Source: Phycisphaeraceae bacterium
GTDB lineage: Bacteria; Planctomycetota; Phycisphaerae; Phycisphaerales; Phycisphaeraceae
Assembly (NCBI GenBank): GCA_029260615.1
Contig: JAJDCX010000019.1
Coordinates: 1 to 41,491 of the forward strand
Reading direction: 5' to 3'
Length of the DNA stretch: 41,491 bases
The notes under the pieces were generated by a model that had not been told where the DNA came from, ran no database searches, and worked only from the letters and a program-made list of their open reading frames with translations. Positions 34,035 through 41,491 of this stretch are shown piece after piece. Position 1 is the stretch's first letter. Each line of letters opens with the position of its first letter. The position numbers and the translations under genes are program-made.

Positions 34035-36650
34035 ATGGTGCAGGAGAATACACAGCCACAGCCGGTCGACCCCCCGGATAATTCCCCGGCTACCCCCCCG
34101 GCCGAAGACCCGGGGCAGGTCGAGAACCTGCTCAATGAGTTGGAAGATCGGCTTGGGCAACTCAAGAATTGGCAGAAAGAAAGCGACCAGCAGAACGAGC
34201 TGGTCCGCCAGCAATCTCAAGACGCCCAGTCCCAACAGGAGCAGGCCCAGCAGCTTGCTGAGGAAACCACCCGGGAGAAGCTGTCCCTTGAAGAGGGTCG
34301 GGCAGAACTCGACGAGCGCCAAAGGCAATTCGACGAGGCCCAGCAAGAATCTGCCGATCAGCAGAAGCAGCTTGATGAGCGTCAGGCCGAGCTGGACCGA
34401 TCTCACGCCCAACTCGAAGACAAACGGCGTGAAGTGGAGGCGCTAACCCAGTCCATTAAGGACCAGGCCGATCAGGCCGCCCAGGAACTAATAGATACTC
34501 AGGCTCTGCGTGAGGGACTCGCCTCCCAGAAGCAGCAACTGGACGACCAGCGGGCCGAGCTGGATCGTGAGGTGCAGCGCAGCCAGGAACGCGCTGAGGC
34601 CAACGACACTCTGAGCCAGGACCTCGACGCGCAACACACCAAGCTGGACCATGCCGAGGCGGAGGTGAACTCGCGGCGTGAGGAGCTCAAAGACCGTCAA
34701 GCCCGTCTGGATACGCAGGACGCCGAGCTTAAGACGCAGCGGGACCAACTCGCCGAGGAACGCCAATCGCAGGCAGAGTCTGACAGCCAGGCCGGGGCCG
34801 ACGCAGAGAAAGCACGCCAGAAGTTGCAGGCTGTCAGTTCCGAGCTCCAAGGCGTCACAAAACAACTCGAAGAGGCCGAGGAAAAACGTCTCGCGCAACA
34901 AGCCGAGTTCGACCAGCAGAACGGCGATCTTAAAACCCAGCTCGATCAACTCGCTGAGGATCGTCTGGCGCAGTCGGAATCTGACGAGCAGGCCGGGGCC
35001 CAGGCCGACAAGACTCGCGAAGAATTGCAATCGACCCTAACCGAGCTTGAAGACCTGACCAAGCAATTCGAAGAAGCCCAGGAGAGCCGTAGGGCATTGC
35101 GGGCCGAACTGGATCAACGGGCATCGAACGAATCCGAACAAGGTGAAAAATCTCAAGAACTCCAACAGGCCACCGATCACCTCCAGGAGCAGCAGGCCGA
35201 GCTTTCCCGTAACCAGCAGGATTTGGAACAGCATCGCACCGAATCGCAGGAATCTCAGCAGAAGCTAGAGGCCCAGCGTAGTGAGTTGGACGAGCAGAAG
35301 TCGATCCTGGACGAGTTGCAGACTGACCTTGAATCGCGAGAGTCGTCACTGATAGAGCGGATCAAGAAGGCCGAGCAACTCGATAAGGATGCTCAGGCTG
35401 CCGACTCCGACCTGGCCAAGCGCATCGGCGAGTTGGAATCTCAGCGTGACCAGGCCCAGGAGACGCAGGCCAAACTCGAAGCAGAGCACAAAACACTAAC
35501 CGACCAAAACACCCAGCTACAAACACAACTCGACGAACAACAATCCCAAGAGCAGGACCTGGGGCCCGAGCGTGCCGATCTGGAAAAACGCGAGTCCGAG
35601 CTTAAAAGCAAGCTGACCACTTTCCAGCAGACGCTCAAGCAGGGCAAGGACCAGCTCGTTGCCGAGCGTGACAAGCTCCAACAAAAAGAGAAAGAGCTGG
35701 ATAAGCAGGCCCAGGACTTCCAGCTAGAGAAAAACAAAATCACAAGCCGGGCCGAGGCGTTGGAAGAAGCCAACGGCAAGATCGCCGGGCGGCGAGAGAA
35801 AATCCTCCGCGCCAAAGATTCGCTGCGAAAGCGTTCACAGAAGATCCAAGAAGAAGAGAAGCGGATCGCCTCAAGCAGTGCGCAGTTCGCCGGGTTGAAC
35901 AAAGAGCGGCAGATGCTGGTGGAGGTCAAGAAGTTTTTGGAGGTCTCAGAGGCCGAGATGATTCAGCGATGGTCCACCAACAAGGCGACCTCGCTAATCA
36001 TCGGTGCGGTGATCGCGTTGATCTGTCTGGCCAGTTTCAGCTTCGCGGTGGGCAAGCAGGTATCGGTCTCAACCTGGCAGGGGTCCATGGCCATCGAGAT
36101 CACCCCGCCGCAGGGCCAGGAGCCCCCCTCGGCCGGCGCTTGGAAGAGCACCACACGGCAGATCGTCCTGGGTGATCCCGTGCTTAAAGAAACACTGGCT
36201 CAATTGGAACAACGCGGCATCCGCTTGTTCACCAACACGGCCGCCCTATCGGAACACCTCGGGAATAGTCTAGACATCGCGGGCAAGCCCGGGCAGATCG
36301 ATTTAACGTATCGCTCCGCCAATAAAGACCAGTGCGTGCCTATGCTTGAATCCTTGGGCCGGGCCGTCGTCGGATTCAAACTCGCCCAGGACCGCATTAA
36401 TAACCGCCGAGATACTGTCAAGATCCAGCGGACCGCCAAACGCCAGTCCGAGCCGGTCGGCGACGAAAGCCTCAAGGTGGCTGGGATCACCTTCACCATC
36501 CTGATGTGCCTGGCGACCTTCACATGGATCGTGATGCGGATCTGGCTGCGGCGTACACAAAAAATGTTCGGCATCGAACACGCCAGCGACCTGGACACCC
36601 TGGACGCCCCCACGACTTGGTCTCCTTACGGCGGTGGCCCAGGCGAATAA
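34035..36650 (+). CDS. long coiled-coil membrane protein with Wzz-like C-terminal region
   Basis: An 871-residue protein. Residues about 25-635 are nearly continuous coiled coil rich in Gln, Glu, Lys and Asp, with repeated phrases such as LDERQAELDR and LEAQRSELDEQ. Then come a membrane segment (about 652-673), an outside domain of about 140 residues, a second membrane segment (about 815-837) and a short cytoplasmic tail. The outside part (RQIVLGDPVLKETLAQL, then IDLTYRSANKDQC) resembles the chain-length regulator (Wzz/polysaccharide co-polymerase) domain, in which two helices flank a periplasmic region. If so, the N-terminal rod is cytoplasmic, which is unusual. No signal peptide is seen. 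The role is unknown; a surface-polysaccharide or cell-shape function is an inference. Confidence 0.75.
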   Translation: MVQENTQPQPVDPPDNSPATPPAEDPGQVENLLNELEDRLGQLKNWQKESDQQNELVRQQSQDAQSQQEQAQQLAEETTREKLSLEEGRAELDERQRQFDEAQQESADQQKQLDERQAELDRSHAQLEDKRREVEALTQSIKDQADQAAQELIDTQALREGLASQKQQLDDQRAELDREVQRSQERAEANDTLSQDLDAQHTKLDHAEAEVNSRREELKDRQARLDTQDAELKTQRDQLAEERQSQAESDSQAGADAEKARQKLQAVSSELQGVTKQLEEAEEKRLAQQAEFDQQNGDLKTQLDQLAEDRLAQSESDEQAGAQADKTREELQSTLTELEDLTKQFEEAQESRRALRAELDQRASNESEQGEKSQELQQATDHLQEQQAELSRNQQDLEQHRTESQESQQKLEAQRSELDEQKSILDELQTDLESRESSLIERIKKAEQLDKDAQAADSDLAKRIGELESQRDQAQETQAKLEAEHKTLTDQNTQLQTQLDEQQSQEQDLGPERADLEKRESELKSKLTTFQQTLKQGKDQLVAERDKLQQKEKELDKQAQDFQLEKNKITSRAEALEEANGKIAGRREKILRAKDSLRKRSQKIQEEEKRIASSSAQFAGLNKERQMLVEVKKFLEVSEAEMIQRWSTNKATSLIIGAVIALICLASFSFAVGKQVSVSTWQGSMAIEITPPQGQEPPSAGAWKSTTRQIVLGDPVLKETLAQLEQRGIRLFTNTAALSEHLGNSLDIAGKPGQIDLTYRSANKDQCVPMLESLGRAVVGFKLAQDRINNRRDTVKIQRTAKRQSEPVGDESLKVAGITFTILMCLATFTWIVMRIWLRRTQKMFGIEHASDLDTLDAPTTWSPYGGGPGE

Positions 36651-36818
36651 CAACCCGCCAGACCCCCAAATCTCAACAAGCACAACGTTTACGCTAAGCC
36701 CGGTCATGGCTCCGAGTCCTGGCTGGGGTCGCGTTCACAGCACCCCATATCCATTCGCACATTAGCCACTGCGGCCCCGACTTAACGAAATACAACCTGC
36801 CCTTCTGAGAAAATTTGC

Positions 36819-36847
36819 TTGACATCGTGGCAGGCCGCCGATACTGT
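36819..36847 (+). promoter_or_regulatory. promoter of the GntR-ABC operon
   Basis: A perfect -35 box TTGACA and a weak -10 box TACTGT are separated by 17 bases. The message would start near 36854, about 25 bases before the regulator's ATG. Confidence 0.65.
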
Positions 36848-36867
36848 ACTAATCGTACTAATACAGT
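36843..36867 (+). promoter_or_regulatory. predicted operator for the GntR regulator
   Basis: ACTGTA (36843-36848) and TACAGT (36862-36867) form the ends of a 25-base imperfect palindrome that overlaps the -10 box and the start of transcription. Inside it are two direct copies of GTACTAAT one base apart. Its place fits negative self-control by the first gene of the operon. Confidence 0.6.
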
Positions 36868-36878
36868 TGAAAGCTCCG

Positions 36879-37283
36879 ATGCCACTGAACCTGACCATCA
36901 AAACCGGGTCGCCCACGCCGATCTACCGGCAGATCGTGGAGCAGATTTCTTTTGCCGCGGCAACCGGAGAGATCCGGCCGGGGGATGCGGTGCCCAGTGT
37001 GCGCGGGCTTGCCGAGCAACTGGTCATCAACCCCAACACGGTCGCCCGGGCCTACACCGAGCTGCGCCGGGAGGGGTTGATTGAATCTCAACCGGGGCGC
37101 GGGATGTTCCTGTCGGATCGGCGTGACATCTTGACCAAGGCCGAGCGGGTTCGGCGTATCCGGCCGTTGCTGACCACGCTGGCACAGCAGGCGGTGATGC
37201 TTCGCTTCGACCCCGACGAGCTGCACAAGATGATCGATCGTGAAATTAAAAAGGTAGGCCAACGTCCTAATCGTGGAGACTGA
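36879..37283 (+). CDS. GntR-family regulator, YtrA type
   Basis: A 134-residue regulator with an N-terminal winged helix (PIYRQIVEQI, then LPGD-like RPGDAVPSVRGLAEQL and NPNTVARAYTELRREGLIE) and only a short helical C-terminal part (about 75-134). The lack of a ligand domain is the mark of the YtrA subfamily, whose genes usually sit in front of the ABC exporter they repress. That is the case here: the ATPase gene starts two bases after its stop. I start at MPLNLT; an in-frame ATG 20 codons upstream would overlap the promoter and operator. Confidence 0.92.
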   Translation: MPLNLTIKTGSPTPIYRQIVEQISFAAATGEIRPGDAVPSVRGLAEQLVINPNTVARAYTELRREGLIESQPGRGMFLSDRRDILTKAERVRRIRPLLTTLAQQAVMLRFDPDELHKMIDREIKKVGQRPNRGD

Positions 37284-37285
37284 CC

Positions 37286-38239
37286 ATGCCCCAGCCGGTG
37301 ATCGAAACACATAAGCTAACCAAGTATTTCGGGGACAAGCCCGCGTTGCAGGACCTGTCGATGGCTGTCCCTCAAGGCAGCGTGTTTGGGTTCCTGGGCC
37401 GAAACGGGTCGGGTAAGACCACGACGATCCGGTTGATGCTCGGGCTGCTCTCGCCGACACGCGGCAGCGTCACCGTGTTAGGCCACGACAGTGCCGATCT
37501 GCCGGACGACATCCGGGCGCGGGTCGGGTACATGCCCGAGAGTCACCCGGCGTATGGCTGGATGAAGGCGCGAGAGGCTGGGCGATTTCAACGGAGTTTC
37601 TACCCCAACTGGAATGACGATCTATTCAATGCGGTCCTCGACCACTTCAGGATCACACCCAACACCAAGGCCAAGCACCTGTCTCGGGGGATGCGTGCGG
37701 GGTTGTGCCTGGCGCTGACACTGGCACCGGAGCCGGAGTTGCTGGTCCTCGATGACCCGGCGTTGGGGTTGGACCCGGTGGCGAGGCACTCGTTTCTGGA
37801 GTCGATGGTCTACGTCACGCGGGAGAATAACTGCACGATTTTGTTTTCCTCGCACCTGCTGTCGGATGTGGAGCGTGTCGCTGACCGTATCGCGGTGATG
37901 GACCACAGTGTGCTGCGTGCCTGCTGCTCGGTCGAAACGTTTAGGAATCAGGTACGGCAAGTTTTACTGCGGTTTGAGGGTGACCCGCCTGCCTTGACGG
38001 GTTTATCAGGGGAACCGGGGGGGCCGGGGATACCGGGGGTGCTGCACTCGGTGCGCATGGGCAATGAACTGAAGCTCACACTCGTCAACGCCAACGGGGA
38101 AGTCGATGAGGCAATGAAACGCATCGGCGCAACGTCTATCGAGTCGGTCCCGATGGGTCTGGAGGAAGCGTTCCTTGCTTACCTGGGCGACCGTGGTGAA
38201 CGGACATCCTTCTTCGATCATGTGGGGGCCAAGTCATGA
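37286..38239 (+). CDS. ABC exporter ATPase with altered Walker B and signature motifs
   Basis: A 317-residue ATPase of the YtrB/CcmA type, second gene of the operon. Walker A GRNGSGKTT (38-46) and the H-loop (His190) are normal. The signature is LSRGM instead of LSGGQ, and Walker B reads LLVLDDPALGLDP, with Asp in the place of the catalytic Glu, so hydrolysis may be slow or differently controlled. The C-terminal part (about 225-317) is a small regulatory domain. It carries a Gly/Pro-rich insert (235-251, containing SGEPGGPG) that shares an exact 21-base DNA sequence with the ATPase gene at 32927. Its stop overlaps the permease ATG (ATGA). Confidence 0.9.
   Translation: MPQPVIETHKLTKYFGDKPALQDLSMAVPQGSVFGFLGRNGSGKTTTIRLMLGLLSPTRGSVTVLGHDSADLPDDIRARVGYMPESHPAYGWMKAREAGRFQRSFYPNWNDDLFNAVLDHFRITPNTKAKHLSRGMRAGLCLALTLAPEPELLVLDDPALGLDPVARHSFLESMVYVTRENNCTILFSSHLLSDVERVADRIAVMDHSVLRACCSVETFRNQVRQVLLRFEGDPPALTGLSGEPGGPGIPGVLHSVRMGNELKLTLVNANGEVDEAMKRIGATSIESVPMGLEEAFLAYLGDRGERTSFFDHVGAKS
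38009..38029 (+). repeat. 21-base CCGGGG repeat inside the ABC exporter ATPase gene
   Basis: Identical to the minus strand of 33182-33202 and read in the same frame. A third CCGGGG unit follows nine bases on, giving 9-base spacing throughout. Confidence 0.75.
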
Positions 38240-40242
38240 GAGCGATCATCTGGAAAGAGCTGCGAGAGAACTTTCGCTGGGCACTATTGGGGATGGTGCT
38301 GGTCGGGCTGGCGATGACGTATGCACTTAGCAAAGCGGCACCCAGCGGCCAATCACTTAGAGCGGAAGCGTTCGAGATGGTCATGGTTCTCATGACGTCG
38401 GTGCTGGGTGCGGCGCTTGGGTTTGGGCAGGTCATATTCGATTCACGCCAAGGGCATTGGGCGCTGCTGGTACACCGCCCGATCGGCCGAGACCGGGTGT
38501 TCATGGGTAAGGTTGTCGCGGGGCTGACCTTGTATTTCACCGCCATGCTGTTGCCGTTTTTCGCGGCGGCGATCTGGGCGTCGATGCCGGGGCATGTGGC
38601 TGGGCCTTTCCGGTGGGGCATGGCGGTGCCGGGGTTGATGGACATCCTCACGGGTGTGGTCTACTACTTCGCCGGCATGGTCACCGCCCGCCGCGCCGCC
38701 CGGTGGTACGCCAGCCGATGCCTGGTGCTGGTCGCGGCGATCCTGTGTTCGATGATCGTGATTGGTGTCACGCCGATGTGGGGGGCGTTGCTGGCGATCG
38801 CGGTGGCTGGGGCGTTGACATTCACCGTGGCCCGTGGGTCATTCCTCGCTGCGGGTGAATACGAGCCACAGCGCCGGGTGGCCAAGGCGTCGTTGGGTGC
38901 GGCTCTGCTTGTCGGGATTGTCATGGTCGGCACGGGCGTGATCGTGGTGACGGTTTCGATGTTCGAAAGCCCAACAACATGGCAGTATCAAAACAACACC
39001 CTGCTGCGCGACGGCACGGTGAGCGTGGTTGAAAACCTTAACGGTGATCCGATCGGTGTCACCGACCTTGAGGGGCACCCCGCGCCCTGGTTCACCGGTA
39101 GTTCCACGGAGCGACAGAAGCTACTCACCGACCGCCGGGCTCGCGGCGCCTATCTTTCATTGCACCCCTTCGAGCCAAGATCGCACTCGTATCGCGCTCG
39201 TCCCCTGGTAAGAGGCCTTTACTTCGCGGGGGACAATAAGGCCCGCTGGTACTACCTGTCTGACTCCGGGCGGGTCGAGGGATATGATTTACGGACACGC
39301 CAGTTCATCGGCAGCTTCGGGCCTGATGGATTTGTGAAGGCCGGTAGTCGCACGACCGATCGATTCACCGGGGTACGGCCTGATCATTGGAGCAGAAACC
39401 GTGGGCTGTTCGTGATGACCAGCGGGATCTATAAAATCGATGCTTACCGGCGTACCGTCAAGACCCTCTTCTTGCCCGAACCCGGCATGTCGATCGAATC
39501 CTATGGTGCAATCGCGCCCGAGAAGGATCAGCCCGATACAGATGTCCTTGTGGTCGTAGTCAATGGGACGATCCATCTGCTTGACCATGACGGCCAACCA
39601 CTGGTCACCCAAACGCCGGACCACTCGCCCCCGGCCTATGACCGCGTCACCGTGTCACTGCTTGACGAACCCAACCGCTACGCGATGTGGTACTACCCCT
39701 CTTGGAAACACTTCGGGGCCAAGGCCAGGTTGATGCCCAAGCCGCTTGTTTTTTACGGCCCCGATGGGCAGCGACTCGCCAGTCAGGATGTCCCGGCGAT
39801 CCAAAACAAACCCCACCCACCATCCATCGCCGGGGCTCTGTATGGGCTGGTCATCCCGCCGGGCCCGATAGCGGGTGTGGCTGGCATTGCATCATTGACA
39901 ACCCAGGGGCGGGATGAATTCGCCCGCGAGTTTACAACCAAACGAACTTTTTTTATCTGCATCACCTTATGCCTGTTGCTATCGGGTGTGGTCAGCCTGA
40001 TGGTCAACCTCCGGCTAGCCCGACGTAACGCAATGGCTCGCGGTCGACGGATTCTGTGGGCAACACTGGGACTACTCATGGGCCCGTCGGGGGTGCTGCT
40101 GATGCTGTGTATGCAGGCGTGGCCCGCGAAGCTGCGTTGCGATGAGTGTGGCGTGAAGAGGCTGGTCAGCTTGTTTAAGTGCGAGCACTGCGGCGTCGGC
40201 TTCGCCCCGCCGGCGCGGGATGGCACGGAGATATTCGACTGA
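38236..40242 (+). CDS. ABC-2 type permease with large outside beta domain and zinc ribbon
   Basis: A 668-residue membrane partner of the preceding ATPase. It has about seven helices in the first 241 residues (starting with the KELRENFRW amphipathic opening common in ABC-2 permeases). A soluble region of about 290 residues (242-530) is rich in short beta-strand and turn phrases (LSDSGRVEGYDL; VNGTIHLLDHDGQPL) like propeller blades. Three more helices follow (533-553, 571-590, 608-627), and the C-terminus has four cysteines as CDEC (635, 638) and CEHC (649, 652), a likely zinc ribbon in the cytoplasm. The exported substrate is unknown; families with this gene order often handle antibiotics or envelope stress. 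The outside domain and the ribbon suggest sensing on both sides of the membrane. Confidence 0.82.
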   Translation: MRAIIWKELRENFRWALLGMVLVGLAMTYALSKAAPSGQSLRAEAFEMVMVLMTSVLGAALGFGQVIFDSRQGHWALLVHRPIGRDRVFMGKVVAGLTLYFTAMLLPFFAAAIWASMPGHVAGPFRWGMAVPGLMDILTGVVYYFAGMVTARRAARWYASRCLVLVAAILCSMIVIGVTPMWGALLAIAVAGALTFTVARGSFLAAGEYEPQRRVAKASLGAALLVGIVMVGTGVIVVTVSMFESPTTWQYQNNTLLRDGTVSVVENLNGDPIGVTDLEGHPAPWFTGSSTERQKLLTDRRARGAYLSLHPFEPRSHSYRARPLVRGLYFAGDNKARWYYLSDSGRVEGYDLRTRQFIGSFGPDGFVKAGSRTTDRFTGVRPDHWSRNRGLFVMTSGIYKIDAYRRTVKTLFLPEPGMSIESYGAIAPEKDQPDTDVLVVVVNGTIHLLDHDGQPLVTQTPDHSPPAYDRVTVSLLDEPNRYAMWYYPSWKHFGAKARLMPKPLVFYGPDGQRLASQDVPAIQNKPHPPSIAGALYGLVIPPGPIAGVAGIASLTTQGRDEFAREFTTKRTFFICITLCLLLSGVVSLMVNLRLARRNAMARGRRILWATLGLLMGPSGVLLMLCMQAWPAKLRCDECGVKRLVSLFKCEHCGVGFAPPARDGTEIFD

Positions 40243-40428
40243 CCTGCTATAGCTCCAAACCAAGCCGGCCTAATCAAGGGCTCACGGGGCTATTTTGATA
40301 GGTTTTTGTTAGTATATCTGTCGCGGCAGGCACCTGCGGACACGGCCCCCCTACCGCTTGACAGGCACAGCCAACTAACTACACTGGTCGATTCGATTAT
40401 CCAACCGCTATTAGACGGACATAAACCG

Positions 40429-40872
40429 ATGAATCGGCAGACTTTCCACGCCAAGAACAACGAAGTGCCCCAGGCTTGGCATCATATTGATGCTACCGAC
40501 CAGATCCTCGGCCGTATGGCCACGGGTATCGCGGTCATCCTCATGGGCAAGAACAAACCCGAATACACCCCCCATCATGATGTGGGTGATTTCGTGGTGG
40601 TCACCAATGCTGAGAAGATCAAACTCACCGGCAGGAAGCTGGATCAGAAGCTTTACCGAACCTTCTCTGGCCACCCCAGCGGGCAGAAGACCAAGACCTA
40701 CCGGCAGATGATCGACCAGAAGCCCGAGCTGCTGATCGAGGCGGCGGTCCGGCGGATGCTGCCTAAGAACAAGCTGGCGTCGGGGATGCTCAAGAAGCTG
40801 AAAGTCTACGCCGGCCCCGATCATCCGCACCAGGCACAGGATCCCCAGGCTTTGGAAACGCAGTCGGCCTGA
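40429..40872 (+). CDS. rplM: 50S ribosomal protein L13
   Basis: A 147-residue L13, a large-subunit protein that binds 23S rRNA early in assembly. Seen: WHHIDATDQILGRMAT, the NAEKIKLTGRK strand, the YRTFSGHPSG turn and the VRRMLPKNKLASGMLKKLKVYAG signature split around MLPKN. The frame is open 41 codons upstream, but the ATG at MNRQTF fits the family length. The 186-base leader has an AT-rich TTAGTATATC patch near 40310 that may be the -10 region. It is followed by rpsI, the usual order in bacteria. Confidence 0.97.
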   Translation: MNRQTFHAKNNEVPQAWHHIDATDQILGRMATGIAVILMGKNKPEYTPHHDVGDFVVVTNAEKIKLTGRKLDQKLYRTFSGHPSGQKTKTYRQMIDQKPELLIEAAVRRMLPKNKLASGMLKKLKVYAGPDHPHQAQDPQALETQSA

Positions 40873-40972
40873 CCCCCCCCCGGATATTTTGCCCCGTTAT
40901 ACCGGGCGTTATTTATAAACTACGTTCGAAACGACACCGAACCACTGAACCCGCAACGAGATGCACCCACCG

Positions 40973-41491
40973 ATGACTGAAGAGCAAACACCCGCCGCTG
41001 TTGCCGAAACACCCGCCGCTCCCGAGGCACCCGCTGCTCCCGAGGCACCCGCCGAGGCCATCGAGCAGGTACGCCCGCTGGGTGAGGCCGCCAAGCCCGA
41101 CAAGGGTGGATTCGTGTGGGGCACCGGCCGACGCAAGTCCTCCGTCGCTCGCGTCCGGGTCAAACCCGGCGATGGCAAGTTCCTCGTGAACAAACGCGAC
41201 GTCAACGAGTACTTCTCCGAGTTGCAGCACAAGGCCGCATGCCACAAGCCCTTGGAAGTCACGGATACACTCGGCAAGCTCGACGTCCATGTCAACTGCC
41301 ACGGCGGCGGGATCACCGGCCAGGCCGAAGCCATCCTCCTGGGTGTCGCACGGGCCCTCAAAGGCTACGACCCGACCCTGGAAGCGACCCTCCGCGGCAA
41401 CAACCTGCTGACCCGCGACCCCCGCCAAGTCGAGCGGCAGAAGCCAGGTCAGCCCGGTGCCCGCAAGCGATTCCAGTTCTCCAAACGCTAA
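40973..41491 (+). CDS. rpsI: 30S ribosomal protein S9
   Basis: A 172-residue S9, a small-subunit protein whose C-terminal tail reaches the P-site tRNA. The core is typical: GTGRRKSSVARVR, the KRDVNEYF strand, GGGITGQAEA and the basic end ARKRFQFSKR, with the final Lys-Arg that touches tRNA. The first 40 residues are an Ala/Pro/Glu-rich extension made of AAPEAP repeats, not part of the S9 fold. ATG at 40961 is an alternative start four codons earlier. The stop is the last three bases of the window, so the gene is complete. It shares a transcript with rplM (gap 100 bases). Confidence 0.97.
   Translation: MTEEQTPAAVAETPAAPEAPAAPEAPAEAIEQVRPLGEAAKPDKGGFVWGTGRRKSSVARVRVKPGDGKFLVNKRDVNEYFSELQHKAACHKPLEVTDTLGKLDVHVNCHGGGITGQAEAILLGVARALKGYDPTLEATLRGNNLLTRDPRQVERQKPGQPGARKRFQFSKR

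Noticed and set aside
33878..34165. N-terminal extension of the ABC ATPase frame
   Set aside because: No ABC similarity, it runs into the divergent gene, and a good ribosome site supports the later ATG.
37286..38239. Whether the exporter ATPase is a dead gene because of LVLDDP and LSRGM
   Set aside because: The frame is complete, Walker A and the H-loop are intact, and it is coupled to a complete permease; altered activity is more likely than loss.

Overview
The window is a stretch of chromosome from a GC-rich bacterium, most likely a planctomycete of the class Phycisphaerae. The main reasons are four secreted proteins in a row that end in a dockerin-like EF-hand pair followed by a PEP-CTERM tail (IPEPG, a hydrophobic helix, then Arg/Lys or a variant end). 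Supporting signs are weak or absent Shine-Dalgarno sites, several -10 boxes sitting right at a start codon, and many short inverted repeats between genes. No rRNA, tRNA, CRISPR array, integrase or transposase gene was seen.

Layout. Positions 1-519 hold a possible gene tail and a repeat-filled gap. Positions 520-5632 hold a histone-deacetylase-like hydrolase and a DUF167 protein (minus), then a VanZ-like membrane protein and a PilZ-PAS-GGDEF-EAL cyclic-di-GMP protein (plus). Positions 5640-9486 (minus) hold a metallophosphoesterase and a metal permease whose stop overlaps the start of a short UvrC. An M14 carboxypeptidase follows (9600-10769). Positions 10770-20839 are the cell-surface block: a PQQ-type sugar dehydrogenase, a secreted protein of unknown fold, a triplicated beta-helix protein and a large zinc-protease-like protein, all with the same C-terminal sorting module. 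Positions 21137-31299 are mostly housekeeping: a membrane protein, a candidate structured RNA with a near-consensus promoter, a DUF3553 protein, NAD-dependent DNA ligase (ligA), a DEDDh exonuclease, a lipoprotein, a GNAT of the N-acetylglutamate synthase type, Mfd and TrmL. Positions 31459-33877 (minus) hold a macro-domain protein, a planctomycete-type membrane protein and an orphan iron/cobalamin-type ABC ATPase. A long coiled-coil protein with a Wzz-like end follows, then a GntR(YtrA)-ABC-permease operon with a visible promoter and operator, and finally the ribosomal pair rplM-rpsI, which ends exactly at the window edge.

Working together: UvrC, Mfd and LigA are three parts of nucleotide excision repair and gap sealing, although they are not in one operon. 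The GntR regulator, ATPase and permease form one translationally coupled exporter unit. The four PEP-CTERM proteins should all be exported and handled by an exosortase encoded elsewhere.

The most unusual signal is repetitive. (a) CCGGGG units spaced 9, 12 or 15 bases apart (always a multiple of three) occur inside linkers of at least five genes. They include an exact 21-base copy in the same frame of two ABC ATPases on opposite strands. (b) A word-like low-complexity stretch appears to have lengthened a linker in ligA. (c) A 130-base element folding into a three-way junction occurs twice. (d) Several families of nested inverted repeats fill the gaps between genes. Together they look like short repeats that colonise intergenic DNA and sometimes enter reading frames without breaking them.
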